Assembly (NCBI GenBank): GCA_022496805.1
Contig: CM040092.1
Location: 2,115,555-2,179,554, forward strand
Length of the DNA stretch: 64,000 bases
Source of the DNA: Pohlia nutans
Lineage: Eukaryota > Streptophyta > Bryopsida > Bryales > Mniaceae
Direction: 5' to 3'
Shown here piece by piece: positions 48,021 to 60,184 of the stretch. The first letter of the stretch is position 1; each line of letters opens with the position of its first letter. Position numbers and translations under genes: made by a program. Below the pieces are notes generated by a model that worked only from the letters and a program-made list of their open reading frames with translations, did no database searches and was not told the origin of the DNA.

Positions 48021-48369
48021 AACATCCACACCCCTTCTCCCTTCAATTCACCCTTTGACCACCATCATCACGTCCAAAATTTAGTGTCACCAGCTATCGT
48101 CTCCACACTTTTGAACCGCTATCTATCCGTCCATATAGTTGGTGAACTAATCACAATCACTATACATAGGTGATCATTATTGTTCATCAGTTTAGGATAT
48201 TGAGCCCTTTCTTAAATTAGTCTATGGAGAGGCGTATTTAGATATCACTATTTCATGCTCATATTTTGTGGCTCTCTCACCCGCTCTGAATTTTCAACAT
48301 TAAATAAAATCATTTTTTCATCCACTTTTTAGAGAATCTCTTGTTGTCAGTCGTGGGGTGTGGATGTTC
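48021..48369. mobile_element. Tourist-like MITE (AACATCCACACC ends)
   Basis: 349 bp with AACATCCACACCCC at the left, GGGGTGTGGATGTTC at the right, and TTA on both sides. The ends resemble the GAGCAT family but the interior differs, so it is a related subfamily. Confidence 0.75.
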
Positions 48370-48372
48370 TTA

Positions 48373-50225
48373 AAACAAGCAGCTAGTCGCATAGTATCTG
48401 CCTTAGTATTTATCCTAGATTTACGGCTTTTTTTTATCATTGTTTAGCCATGTAACTGTTTGAAAACGAAGTGTTTTTGTAGTCTCTCCCATCGTGGGCA
48501 AGAGACAACAAATGGCAAAGAACTCTACAAGGTTAAAAAAGTGGCATGTTTGGCAAGTAGTTACCTGGTCCACAAAGGATTAAACAAAACAAGTAAGAAC
48601 ATCATTTTTTTTTCCTCCAAGTTTCTATTACTAAACGTCATTTCTGCATAACATTATTAATACCTTGGTGGACCACACACCTTTACACTGTAGCACACTG
48701 TAGAACAGTGTAGAACATTGTAGAGAAAGTGCTAATAAAATAATTCAACCCTCCAACCCTCTTCACTTAGACCAACAAGAGTTAGAGAATATTCCTTCGA
48801 TCCCCTTATAGATGCTTGAGATTTGGAGGTGAGCATCACTACTACTCAAGAACTTTATGTGCTATATGTGACCCGGCCTGCAGACCTAGCATGAACAAAA
48901 TATGCATACATGTTGTATCAAAAAAATAGAATTACACTCATTATTCTATTTAGTGAGGTGGGGGGGAGGGGGGTATGGTTAGCAAAGGTGATAGGACGTT
49001 CTTATGGTACAGGTGAGTGAAAGGCCTCAAAATCAAATACTAATTTCTGAAGTAGTGAATATAGTGGTTAAAATGTCTTTAATTGGAAAAATATTGTCAA
49101 TTAGAGCTTACTTCTTATCTGATTATAATATTCAGCAAATGTATTTTCCAAAATTATCCATCTTTGATGCATTAAATTTGATTTGTTATAAAAATGTAAA
49201 AAACATGTTTGCCACCAAAAATGATATTTTAATGGTTTTTACCCTTCCCACATTATTTTTGGTATATAAATTTTATGTTTCACTAAATCGCCATATGTAC
49301 ATGTGTTTTAAGAAACAAAACCTTCATATGAGTTTCATGATCTTGCACATTTTTTCATTCTTAGGTTTTCAAGGCTTATTAAATATCATGGAATGAAAGG
49401 ATTTTGTTTTTAGGATATAACTTTGTAATCATTAAACATCTAGTTACATCACACATGAGACCATGTAAAAATTTGACTACTGAAATTCTAATTATTTACG
49501 ATCCTTTTTACATTACATTTAGTTGAAGCACTACATCGTATTTTCTACTAATGTGATTGTAGCGGGGCACTGGTCCAAAAATAAACTGAGTCAAAATATC
49601 ATTGTGTGGATATCCCTCATACCCCTAAACCTTCAAAAATCTTATACGTCCATCATTAACAAAAAATTAACTAGAATTTTCCAAAGTCCATTTTTTTTTA
49701 AATCCATCACTTTGGACTACTTTTTTTCACTCATACTAAATATCATGATGATGTAAAATTAGCGTGATATGAAGATTTCAACCACTCAGTAAAAATTCCT
49801 GCCCTCACTAATTTTGAGATTTGACAAAATAGTGCGTGCTTCAGGAATTAGTATTACACGCACTAAATGGGATAATGAGTGTAATCCTCTAGGAAATCGA
49901 TCATGGCATGCTAAGGAGTAAGTTATGCATGCAGTTGCTTTGGGCCATGTCGCAAATCAAGGAGATGGTCGGTGATGTCAAACCGGCCTGTTTTCATGTG
50001 CAGAATAAAAGGGACACCTGACGGACTTGGTTTTCAAAGCTGAAGCCCAACTCAAGGTCCCATGGGGCTGGCCACCGAAGGCAACTCCACGCACGCCGTC
50101 CCAACTAAGTTAATGTTTCCTTAACCCCCTGGCAATTTCGAATATTTATTGAACATTGGATTTGGTCAAATTGAACATATCCAGAAATATGCTTCAACCC
50201 CTGTCATGGAATACCCACCATCTTG
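48373..50225. other. Intergenic DNA, no supported gene
   Basis: An open frame of 130 codons (49,004-49,396) is very AT-rich and Ile/Phe/Leu/Lys-heavy, with no recognisable domain; I regard it as chance. A G-rich patch occurs at 48,959-48,974. Confidence 0.5.
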
Positions 50226-50228
50226 TAA

Positions 50229-50521
50229 GAGCATCCGCACCCATGCACGTTAAAGTTGGCTAGCTAAAATTATATATTTGAAGGGCCTTTGAACACTCCC
50301 CCACCCTTGAACGCCCCTCCTCAAGCACCAAAAGTGCACATCAAAGTCAATGGACCAACCACAAGTAGAATGTGGAATATAGTCAACTAAACTTACATTT
50401 GAAGGACCATTTCTTAACACGCTAGGATTGAGGGTCAAGAGGCATTTTTGAAGGGCCCATAACATTTTTCATTTCGTTATTGCGTGTGTCAAACTCTGGG
50501 AGGGCATGGGTGCGGATGCTC
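50229..50521. mobile_element. Tourist-like MITE (GAGCAT family), copy 4
   Basis: 293 bp, the best-preserved ends of the family: GAGCATCCGCACCCATGC and GCATGGGTGCGGATGCTC, perfectly inverted, with TAA duplicated on each side. Confidence 0.92.
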
Positions 50522-50730
50522 TAAGTAAACAACACTTTTTGCATTTTCTCAAAGGCACAAAATTATAGCACTTTGGAATAACGTGATCATTTTCCAAGTC
50601 ACACTACCAAAGAAGGGTGTTGTTTTTTACACCTTTTCGACACAAGCATGTAAATAAATAAATAAACGTTGCAAAAATCATTTTTTTTAACACTTTCGTG
50701 TCCAAAACACTAAAGTGTGTTAAACTTAAT

Positions 50731-51064
50731 AGAGTTATCCTTCAAGTCACGTTGAGTTTGAATAAGATACCATGAGTTTTGCTTTAATATACTATTATTT
50801 TTGCACTCTAAATAATTATAAGGAATGGAAGAGCTTGGTGGTCTCTAAACTCAAAGAATTTATTTTTCTGCCTCCTTTCTTGTTGGCAAAAAAGCTTTTT
50901 CATGAGTTTTCAAAAGACCACCAAGTTCTTACATACGTACTAATGATGATAGACCACCAAGCTCTTCTATTTCTAATTCCTATTTAGAGAAACAAAACTC
51001 GTGGTACAAGAGAGAATAAAAGGGCAAAACTCATGGTATCTTGGATGACTTTAAGGATAACTCT
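50731..51064. mobile_element. MITE with AGAGTTATCC ends
   Basis: 334 bp with AGAGTTATCC at the left, GGATAACTCT at the right, and AAT on both sides. Inner arms pair over GATACCATGAGTTTTGC and GAGCTTGGTGGTCT. A one-armed relative lies at 13,661-13,860. Superfamily uncertain. Confidence 0.75.
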
Positions 51065-51127
51065 AATATGTAGAAAAGATTGTGAAAGTGTGTCCAAATG
51101 AGTGTTGAAAAAAATTGTCGATATATA

Positions 51128-51225
51128 TTTTTAGAGGATAGTACATGTCGAGCAACTGCTTCTACTTGAGGTCAGCCTAATACTCACCCTCCCATATGGA
51201 TTTGAACCTCCAACCTGGGTGATGG
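51128..51225 (-). mobile_element. Possible tRNA-related SINE fragment
   Basis: The minus strand shows a B-box-like GGTTCAAATCC within GGAGGTTCAAATCCATATGGG, followed by a SINE-like tail (GGTGAGTATTAGGCTGACCTC). The A box is not clear, so this is tentative. Confidence 0.35.
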
Positions 51226-51710
51226 CTTGATATAGGTTCCCCCTCCAAAAATAGTGTGATTTTTGAAAAATATCATTTTGGTAAAAAAAAACATTGAAAA
51301 TTACAAAAATTAGAGGATGTTTTAGGCACCATGGTTGCAACTATATACATGGTGTTAAAGACGGAATTTCTAGCATACATAAAATGAATTATACATTAGT
51401 CACACTACGTGAGACGCGTAAAAGTGGTACCCATATCAAGCCATTCCCCACCTCGCCATTGCTAGTGACAGTTCTTATCTTGTCGTGAAACTGAAATTAG
51501 CATGTGCATAATACATTTTTTTTTTGTAATTTATGTGAAGTTCTATGTTTATAAATTTTCTTTCTTAAAACTCATTTCCTTTTTGGAGGTGTTGAACCTC
51601 ACAAATTTTAAATTTTTAGAATTCTTTTCTAAAACGACAAAAGAAAGCCAAATTTAATCCAAATTAGAGTTTAATCGAAAAGAGTGTCTCAAAGTGGAAA
51701 GAAACCTTAA

Positions 51711-52277
51711 CCCCTAAACGTCCAACTATCCTAAAAAGTGGACGATGTACATAATCAAACACAGTTTTCTCATCTGTCATTGACTTTTTGCAGCGTGGAT
51801 TTACTATAGATTTTATGGGAAGTTAGCTTCATGCATGTGTGATCTAATTAGAAAGGGGATGATTTGTGAAATTTTTATGCCTCATTTCATGTTGTAGTGA
51901 TTCACCCAAAATTTTGAAGATTTCAGTGTAAAAGTGCTCTTAAAAAGGTCAACTCATAAAATTAAGCAACCAAAAAATCTCCAAAAATCACTACACTTAG
52001 AGTATTACATTTCAACCAATCACAACAAATTTCATTCGTAGGTTGTCAATATCTTATTCGTAATTGAATTACAAAATAATTTTGAATTTCACGTTTCAAA
52101 TTTTATACAAAATTATTGGTAATAGCAATCATAGATCTAACCATATGGATAGAATCTAAAATGTATAATATACAACTTTTATCCATACATCAAGTGCAAA
52201 ATATCCCTCTGTGTTGCATTCTGTGATGCATCTTTTCAAAACTGCTGAATTTGGAGAAGGGTGACGACATTTAGGGA
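51711..52277. mobile_element. TTAA-flanked element, family A
   Basis: 567 bp with TTAA at 51,707-51,710 and an eroded TCAA on the right. Starts CCCCTAAACGTCCAAC. It keeps the uninterrupted AAAATTAAGCAACC site (about 51,957) used as the empty-site reference. Confidence 0.78.
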
Positions 52278-52317
52278 TCAAACTCACTTTAGACTCATTT
52301 TGAGTTCAAAAAGACTA

Positions 52318-52450
52318 CAAAATTAGTCTATGGTGACTTGAAGAATAATTTAAAGCAAGACCTTGCACCACCATGGGGTGTGGAACTCGTGACCTCCCCA
52401 ATGCTAGAGGAGAATTCCCACATGTTCCTCCAAACCAAGAGCCCTGACCA
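52318..52450 (-). mobile_element. tRNA-derived SINE-like element, copy 2
   Basis: Matches 11,735-11,862, including the B-box-like GGTCACGAGTTCCACACC and the tail TCACCATAGACTAATTTTG (minus-strand sense). The flanking DNA on the right (CTATTCATRAACAATGCTTG) is also shared, so the real unit may be longer. Confidence 0.55.
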
Positions 52451-52852
52451 TGGAAACTATTCATAAACAATGCTTGTCAGAAATTGTAATTATAAGAACA
52501 GAACTCCACTTGAATTCCGTTCATGGACCAGTTCTATTTTCGAATAATTCTATTGTTTTATAATTTTTGAACTTTACGTAATTAGTTATGAATTTTCAAA
52601 TTGTGGCAAACCAAAACTCTTCATGACTTTCATCTCATTTATTAAAATGGGATGATTAAAAGCTTTTTTCATAGTCTAGATAGATCCCTCACCAACTATC
52701 CTTTACCAATATATGTTTTCAGAAAAGAAAAAAAAAAAGAAGAAGAAGAAGAAGTTCTAGGTGCTTGGCTGAAATTGAAAGTCTTCAACTCTTTATTACT
52801 TTTGCACTCTTTAGAGTATTTTAAAGGTTGATGTATTTCTTGGAGAACTTAA

Positions 52853-53316
52853 TACCTAAGAGCCCACGAGACCATTTTGTTGTGGATGTCCTTTTTTAGG
52901 AGTTGCCTGAAGCCAAAGAAATATTAACTTTGAATATATATATAATTAACAGAAAATCAAGTCTACTTTCCAACCTAATTTGAATTATGCCAATTCAAGT
53001 TAAACTCCTCCTAGAGGAATGTTTCAAAAACAAACACCTCAATATTGTTTAATGAATGAAAAATACAATTCCAAGAAATAATACCAAAATTTTAATTCTA
53101 TAAATATACAATGTAATTTTGGTGAATTTTTTAATTTAATTGATTCTATATTCATTAAATTAATATCTAAAACTATTTTTGGAAATTGAATTGTATGGAT
53201 AATTTTCAAACATCATATTTTTCATTTTCTTTGTTGGATAAACTTCATTAAAGTTATAGAAGTCACATTTTATACTATATCTTAGTTTTCCTTTATACCC
53301 CTCGAGCTTTTAGGGG
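52853..53316. mobile_element. TTAA-flanked element, family B
   Basis: 464 bp between TTAA at 52,849-52,852 and 53,317-53,320, in reverse orientation to the copy at 42,875. The right end in reverse complement is CCCCTAAAAGCTCGAGGGG. Confidence 0.72.
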
Positions 53317-53320
53317 TTAA

Positions 53321-53530
53321 CCCCTAATGCTCCAAGTGAACATTTTATGATCGTTGCCCTGTTTTAGGCACTACCCAAGGTCAATTATTATTCCTGAACT
53401 AATTAGTATTATTTCCTAATAGGAAATCAAGTTTACTTTCCAACCCATTTTGAATCATGCCAACCCCAATTAAACTCCACCTAGGGGAATTTTTCAAAAA
53501 CAAACACCTCTACATTGTTCAATGTCAAAA
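53321..53530. mobile_element. Truncated family B element abutting its neighbour
   Basis: Begins CCCCTAATGCTCC directly after the TTAA that ends the previous element. It follows family B for about 200 bp, then loses similarity. Confidence 0.55.
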
Positions 53531-54067
53531 ATTATACCATGTGTAACATGTCTAACAATTGAGTGTGTAACCTATGACACCTTTCCTCAAACAAATTATT
53601 ATTTTGTGATAAACATGCCGTTGGTCTACCCTATTCAAAGAGTCAAGATAAGATCAAGATAAGATTGTTCTTGTAATAGAACTAGCGTTCAAATCTTCAA
53701 TAATTTCTATGATGCTTGGATAAAGCAAGAAACTTCATTTATTTATGTCTATTGGAGATCTAATTTACATAGCTTCGTAAACAGAATGTATTATATAAGA
53801 AGAGTGGTGCATGCATGCACGTTCCCCACAACAATTCCACCTAGAAAAATCATGTGCCAATTCCGGCACGGACTAATGTAGTTTAACAAATTTCGTTTCC
53901 TGAAAAGTGCCCCTTGTACATATAATCACCTCCATGAATATTGTTCTTCGTCCTTTTGTACCTTGCTTAGTAAGCATGAAAAACATAGATTTATCCAAAA
54001 ACGGCAATGAATTCATATTCCAAGATTTAAACAATGTAAATTCTTGATGTAAATGAGTTTATAAATT

Positions 54068-54139
<72 letters not shown>

Positions 54140-54953
54140 TAACATTCTATAGTAGTTCGAAGACTTAATTCTTTGCTAGTGCTAAGGAAATCTCCTATTA
54201 CCCATGATCCTATGCATGATCAAAGTAAAAAACCTCATGTCATTGATGACTCCATGCATGAAAACTATCTCAATCTTCCAATCTATATCTTCCGTCGGGC
54301 TGGTGGAAGGCTAGGAAGCACCAATTGTCCATCCATTTTGGTGAACAGGAAAAACATACTCTTGGCTTTAGAGTGTTCTTGAGATGGAGAGAAGTAAGAA
54401 TAAAAAACTCTAAGCCTTCCAATCTATATCTTTGGAATGCTCTTAAGATAGACAAGAGCAAGAATAAAAAGGCTCTTGTCATTGTAGAGCATGGGTGTTA
54501 TATAAGGCTCTTATAGAATGTTATGTTGGGAAAAACACTGGAAGGCTTTCCTATAGTCTCTATTTGATATTTGTTTAACCACCCTAATTGAGGTATTAAA
54601 CAAATCATTAAATTTTAAGCTCATAGGACATGACATTGGTTCTAAACTAGAATTAATATGAGTTGTTTCAATAACATTATTGAACAATGCTACAAGACAT
54701 CATTATTTTAAAAATAAACTTGTAGTTGGACCATTGGCTCTCAGCCATTCTTTTTGTTATTGAAATTTGAATTAAAATATTCCAAAAAAAATCTCCAATA
54801 ATATAAGAAGGTGCCTTACAACAATGTTCAAAAATGTTATGTTGAAGACTAATTACAATTCAACCTAAGTTCATTGAATTTCTCAAACATCCAACTACTT
54901 GTGGATAAATACAGAAATGCAAAATGGGTAAATGAAGACAAATATGTATAATA
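53531..54953. other. Intergenic DNA with microsatellite and inverted repeat
   Basis: Includes the (CA)n(TA)n tract listed separately. A weak inverted pair (TAACATTCTATAG at 54,140 and CTTATAGAATGTTATG at 54,509) may bound a MITE related to the CATAACATT family, containing a direct duplication of about 72 bp (54,372 and 54,437). No gene. Confidence 0.4.
54070..54137. repeat. (CA)n(TA)n compound microsatellite
   Basis: About nine CA units followed by about 24 TA units. Confidence 0.95.
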
Positions 54954-55884
54954 CACTAATACAAAACCACCCCTTTTTACGTTTTGTTGAATAGTTTTTA
55001 CAACACAACATAATAGAATAGTTGGAGGGCTCACCCTCATAACATTCAGTAGCCTTCATGCCCACTGCCTTTCCTTCAAGCACTTTGCTCATCACATTGA
55101 GCCTCCACTTGTCCACTTAACTACTGATGAAGTATTGTTGGGTGTGGAATATTCCACACCATCTACTATAGAGCCAAGGGAGAGACAGTGCATTCTACTG
55201 AATGTTATGCTTTTGGTCAACCCCTTGAAATGAAAACTATGCATGGAAATGGCAAGAATTAGAGATGTAGCATTTGTTCATGACATGCAAAGTGGATCAA
55301 AAAGAGCATTTCATGGCTAAGGTAGCAGTCCCAATTTCCGACCAGTCCCAATTTCTGACTCCTAGGATTGGGAGGTCCTAATATTGGGAGGCTAGGTCCC
55401 AGAAACCACCCAGCCTGAACCTAAAAATTTCCTAAGAACATTCTAATTACGTCCATGCCTTGGAAAGTTGAGTGCTTCTGATTGGTGCAGTAAGCGCACT
55501 ATTTTCAGAATCCAACCTCTCATGAAAGCGAGGACCCTACAGGCGGTTAATGGCCACTCTATGCTTTCAAGCTTAAAAATTCATAGAAAATTGTAGAAAT
55601 GCTCAAAAAATGTGTTTTTTTTGGGATGCCTCAGTTGCACTAGCTTTGCGGAGCATCCAAAAATTATAAACTTCTTCTTTTACAAGCCTAAATATGCAAA
55701 CCTGAAATTCAGACGGAAATATGCACCACTACCTTAGATCCACTTTGGAAAAGGGAAACCCCCAACTATTCTATTATGTTATGCAGTTTTTAACAAGATT
55801 CCTGTTAAATCCCATTAAATCTTGTTAAAAAATGTTGTAAAAACTACTCAACAAAATGTAAACAAGGGTGATTTTGTAATAGTG
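54954..55884. mobile_element. CACTA-type element with about 70-bp inverted arms
   Basis: 931 bp starting CACTAATACAAAACCACCCC and ending in the inverted form, with ATA duplicated on both sides. Arms match further in (GTTTTGTTGARTAGTTTTTA, and AACTATTCTATTATGTT). No transposase frame, so non-autonomous. A CATAACATT element (55,038-55,209) is nested in it. Confidence 0.85.
55038..55209. mobile_element. MITE with CATAACATT ends, nested copy
   Basis: 172 bp bounded by CATAACATTCAGTAGCC and CTACTGAATGTTATG, related to 13,316-13,635, with an internal GTGTGGAATATTCCACAC palindrome. It lies inside the CACTA element. Confidence 0.65.
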
Positions 55885-55887
55885 ATA

Positions 55888-58197
55888 AACACCTAGTGCA
55901 TTGACATTAATGTGGTGTGCTTGCCATCAGCCATTCGGGCCCATTAGGCTACCCTAAAATAATTTCGACATTTGACATTTCTATACATAGTTACTATACA
56001 TTTCTATACATAGTTCTATACATTTTTGAATTTTGGCCTCATAGTCATAGTGTCACGAATTGCTCCAGAGGAGAAATTGAGAGAAAGTTTAAAGAAATGA
56101 ATTTTTTTAATTCATTTTGTGCCACATGGACCCCCTTGTGGGGGTGCCACATGGCACACAGAAAAATTAAGGAAAAATTCAAAAAAAATTCAAAAAAATT
56201 ATAAAATTCCAAACACTTTGTACATGTGGGTGACAAAAACCAGAAAATTCAGAAAATTCACCAAAATGCACCAAAATGCACAATAACACCAACCCATCTG
56301 GCATCCTTCTATCTGCTCAAAAAGTGCAATATACAAAAGCCTTGTATGCAATATACAAAAGCCCTAACTAACAATCTTCAATTTGTAGGCAATGCTCTTC
56401 ACACAACCTAATGTTCTGAAAATCAGAGTACTTCTAACCACATTGTTTATGGCTTCCCAGTACAAAACAAACTAACCCTAATCCCACCCGTTGCATTCAA
56501 TTCTCCAATAAGAAACTCGCCTCCAACATTGCGCCCTCGCGAAAGCCTGATGAGTGACACCATTTCCTCCTTGCTTACGGTCCCTGCACGAGGATGAAAA
56601 TTTTAGATCCGCCCTCCCAAAAACAGATATACATGCCTTATCTATACCTCCAATGCGGTTAACATGAAGAAAACCTGAGATGCGACACACATTGATTGAG
56701 AAATTTTATACATCAAAATGCCAACATCCAGAACAACAAGACCAAAATGATAGATTAAAATCTAAAAGCAGCCTTACAGGACTACGTAAGCTTCGAATCC
56801 CCTTAACTAGAGTTTTATTTCTTTCGTGTACCTGTGAAGCCTTCATCTAAAGAAACTGCAGTGCTTATAGGTTGCCACTCCTGCATGCACAAAATAAAAC
56901 ACTGCCACTTATAAACACATCCATCGAAACTAAGCTTAAGCCTCTTAACAGTACAGAGCTTAAGCCTCCACTTCCGGTACTAAACCCTCACCAGAGTAAC
57001 GAACTCGCAATAACTCGGTATTATCCCATCAGAAACACTTCACATCACTAAATCAGAATTAACGAGCAAAGTTAACCTAAGACCTCAAAACCCTAAACCT
57101 TCAGGTATCGCATCTGGACCGTAACCCTGAGTAACTCCTAATTAATAATATCGAATGTAAGAGGCGTTTCGATGAAGGTAGGGGACGAGGAAGCACAAGG
57201 AGCTTACCGGGCGTTATAGGGCTTCAAAAAACGAGCGGAAAAATTCCCCGAGCGGGGAATGAGAAGGATTGAAGCTCCGGCACGCACAGATCGAAGGAAT
57301 TGGTGCCGGAAACCCTCCTCCGTCGCCATCGCCCCTCACAGCTTCGACAACTTCGCCAGAGAAAACAACTCACCTCCCGAAACCCTCCTCCGTCGCCATC
57401 GCCACTCACCTCCCGAAACCCTCCTCCGTCGCCTGCATCTTTCCCCTCCGACCTCATCGGAGAAAACACCGACAGGCCATCGCCATCACAGCTTCGACAA
57501 CTTCAGCACACCTCACACCTCACAACTTCAGCACACCTCACAACTTCAGCACACCTCACAGCTTCGACAACTTCCAAACACATCATCGGAGAAAACACAG
57601 AGAAAACATCGCCATTGCCAACAGACACCTCGCGAATGCAGAGTGAATGCAGACACCTCGAATGCAGAGGGGACAGGCAGGGTGAGGGTCACATCTGCGT
57701 ACGTGGATGAACGTCGACCCCCTCTCACCTTGCGCCAACGTGGACCCCTTATGGACACCTCGAAAATCCCTTGGCGCCTACGTGGACCCCCTAGACTTTT
57801 TTGAATTCCGCAGTTCGGGGGCTCCGCATTTCCCGGGCCACCCCCAATCTGAACTTTGGGGTCATAGTTACTCAAAATGATAAAAATGATATCTTTGAGT
57901 TCCTGCTATAAACCCGTTTTGGAGATATTGAAATATAAATTTTCATGTGCAACTAGGGCAACCTGGTGGGCGCAGAGTGGTGGAGAATCTGAGTCCCTTG
58001 TAAAAAAAAATTTGCAACAGCCAAGCACTAGAGGCAAAACCTACCAGTCAAGGATCATAGACCGCATGAGGATTGTCCAGAAGCAACGCAATACTGCCCA
58101 GTAAAAACCGCCAAATAGGTACATACTGATGGATCCATCCATGTTTAGCTACACGACTGCCTGCAGCAGACTTTCCCTCACAGACTATCATACCCAG
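55888..58197. other. Intergenic DNA with a GC-rich tandem-repeat block
   Basis: From about 57,300 to 57,450 a unit of about 36-60 bp containing AACCCTCCTCCGTCGCC occurs three times. From about 57,500 to 57,575 an 18-bp unit (CACCTCACAACTTCAGCA) occurs about four times. These repeats open frames up to 181 codons on the plus strand and shorter ones on the minus strand; I recognise no domain. AACCCTCC-type motifs and a GC-rich island could mark an untranslated first exon or promoter of a lost minus-strand gene, but I cannot support one. Confidence 0.4.
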
Positions 58198-58201
58198 TTA
58201 A

Positions 58202-58750
58202 CCCCTAACCGCCCAACCATGCATATTTTGCATGATGTACGGATTTGAAGTCCGTTTTCTCATCCATCATGCACTTTTTGTAGTGTGGATTTTTTATTGA
58301 AACTTTTATGGGCATGTGTGATCTGATTAGAAAGGGGATGATTTGTGAAATTTTTATGCCTCATTTCATGTTGCAGTGTTCCACCCAAAATTTCGAAGAT
58401 TTTAGTCTAAAAGTGCTCTTGAAAAAGTCAACTACTAAAATTAAGCAACCAAAAAATCTCCAAAAATCACTACACTTAGAGTATTACATTTCAACCCATC
58501 ACAACAAATTTCACTATTAGATTGTCAATATCTTATTCGTAATCATATTACAAAAGAGTGTTTTATTTTAAGTTTGAAATTTATACACAAATATTGGTGA
58601 TAGCAATCGCAAATCTAACCGTATGGATAGAATCTAAAATGCATAATGTACAACTTTTATTCATTCATCAACTTGAAAATATCCCTATTAGTTGCATTTT
58701 ATAATGCATCTTTGCAAAACTGCCAAATTTGAAGAGGGTGAGAACGTTTA
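58202..58750. mobile_element. TTAA-flanked element, family A
   Basis: About 549 bp starting CCCCTAACCGCCCAACC after TTAA at 58,198-58,201. The right end (GAACGTTTATAG) is eroded or overwritten. It keeps the uninterrupted AAAATTAAGCAACC site (58,436-58,449). Confidence 0.75.
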
Positions 58751-58756
58751 TAGACT

Positions 58757-59280
58757 GTAGGCCATCTTTCACCATTATTATTGAATAAAAAATTAGATTT
58801 CATATTTTTCATACATGAAACCAAATGTCAACTACAATATATGATTTTTTCAAAATTATTAATGCAAAATTTAAATTATCATGATTTTTCGAAGTGGTAA
58901 AAGCAAAGAAAATTCACATCAATTATAAAATATTTTTTAAAAATATAAAAAACTTACCAAATGTGTAAATTACAAAGAAAAACATTAGTTTGTTTACCGT
59001 GCTCAAAAAATATTTCTAAACATAAAAATACAGTGGAAAAACCTAAAACCGTGGAACATTGTGGAGGAGCCGCAGTAATACACCCTGAACTTGTAATTGC
59101 TATAAATCATTCAATTTTAGGAATTTTTCAAAATTTCAAAATGGAGTGGAAACTAGACTTCGTAAGCTACATTTTGTTAGTTAAGCTCGAATTCAAAAAA
59201 TATCATCTCGATGGCCAAAATTGCATTTCAGCTGCAGAAAAAGATGATCAACCAAAATTGGTCATTCAGGCATTTAGGGG
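58757..59280. mobile_element. Probable TTAA-flanked element, left end unclear
   Basis: Ends CATTTAGGGG before TTAA at 59,281-59,284. The left boundary, near the eroded end of the previous element, could not be fixed. No coding frame recognised. Confidence 0.45.
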
Positions 59281-59302
59281 TTAACAAGCTTGCTGCAATT
59301 AA

Positions 59303-59848
59303 CCCTTCAAGGACCACGCATCCAAATAGTGGATGTTTGTTAGTCAAAGCCAATTTTGACCTTGAAGATGAAATTTTTTGCTATTGCTTTCAATTGAGAA
59401 AATGAAGTTCATCGAGTCTAGTTTTCACTTCACTTTTTGGATCTTATAAATTTCAAGTATTGAAAATTTTATTTTTGTTGCAAGCTATGTAGCTCAAGGT
59501 CTGAATTACACTACATAGGATGTTCACCTTTTGAATTTTAAAATTTAAACTAAAAATTCTACAGAAAATATATCATGTGATTCTCCATTGTCATTTGCAC
59601 ATGTCCTAGAAATTTTATATTTTTTGAAGATCTTTTGTAATTAATATGAATTTCTTGAAGTATTTGACCTAAAAATTTGTAAAAAGTTCATTTTGTATCA
59701 GAAAAATTGGAAAATTTTAGGACTAATAGGAAACATACAATTTCATGCATGAAAAATATTAAAAAATATATTTTAACAAATCTTGAAAGCTAAACTGTGT
59801 ATAACACTGTAGTTTGACTTTTCTACAAAGGAATGGGACGTTACAGGG
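59303..59848. mobile_element. TTAA-flanked element
   Basis: 546 bp with TTAA at 59,299-59,302 and 59,849-59,852. The left end is CCCTTCAAGGACCACGC and the right end in reverse complement CCCTGTAACGTCCC. Its interior differs from families A and B. It lies only about 340 bp from the 3' end of the EXS coding region. Confidence 0.65.
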
Positions 59849-59852
59849 TTAA

Positions 59853-60184
59853 TATCAAGAGTATGAATCTACAATAATCTGCACAGGATTTAAATAATCA
59901 TGAGGTACAAGATATAACAGCAGTCATAAGGTAATACAAGCAAAGTGAACAGCAATCCTTGAAGAATACTCTACGGAGTTTTTGAATAATCATTGGTGAC
60001 ATAGCTGGTGCGTAATAAGTGCACCAGGCATGAAAAGAATTTGATTTGAAAGCAACAGTCCTTCACCTCATTGCGAGGACACAGTGATTAGTGCAATTCG
60101 AATATTGCTCCAAAAGTGACTGGTCTCCCAGCAAAGAATATATGCGTGTAAGTTCTAACACACAACGTTGATGACACAAATGAA
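59853..60184 (-). other. 3' flank of the EXS gene
   Basis: Contains the likely 3' untranslated region. No other gene is recognised. Confidence 0.45.

Noticed and set aside
49004..49396. 130-codon open frame as a gene
   Set aside because: Extremely AT-rich, no domain, no exon context, compatible with chance in AT-rich DNA.
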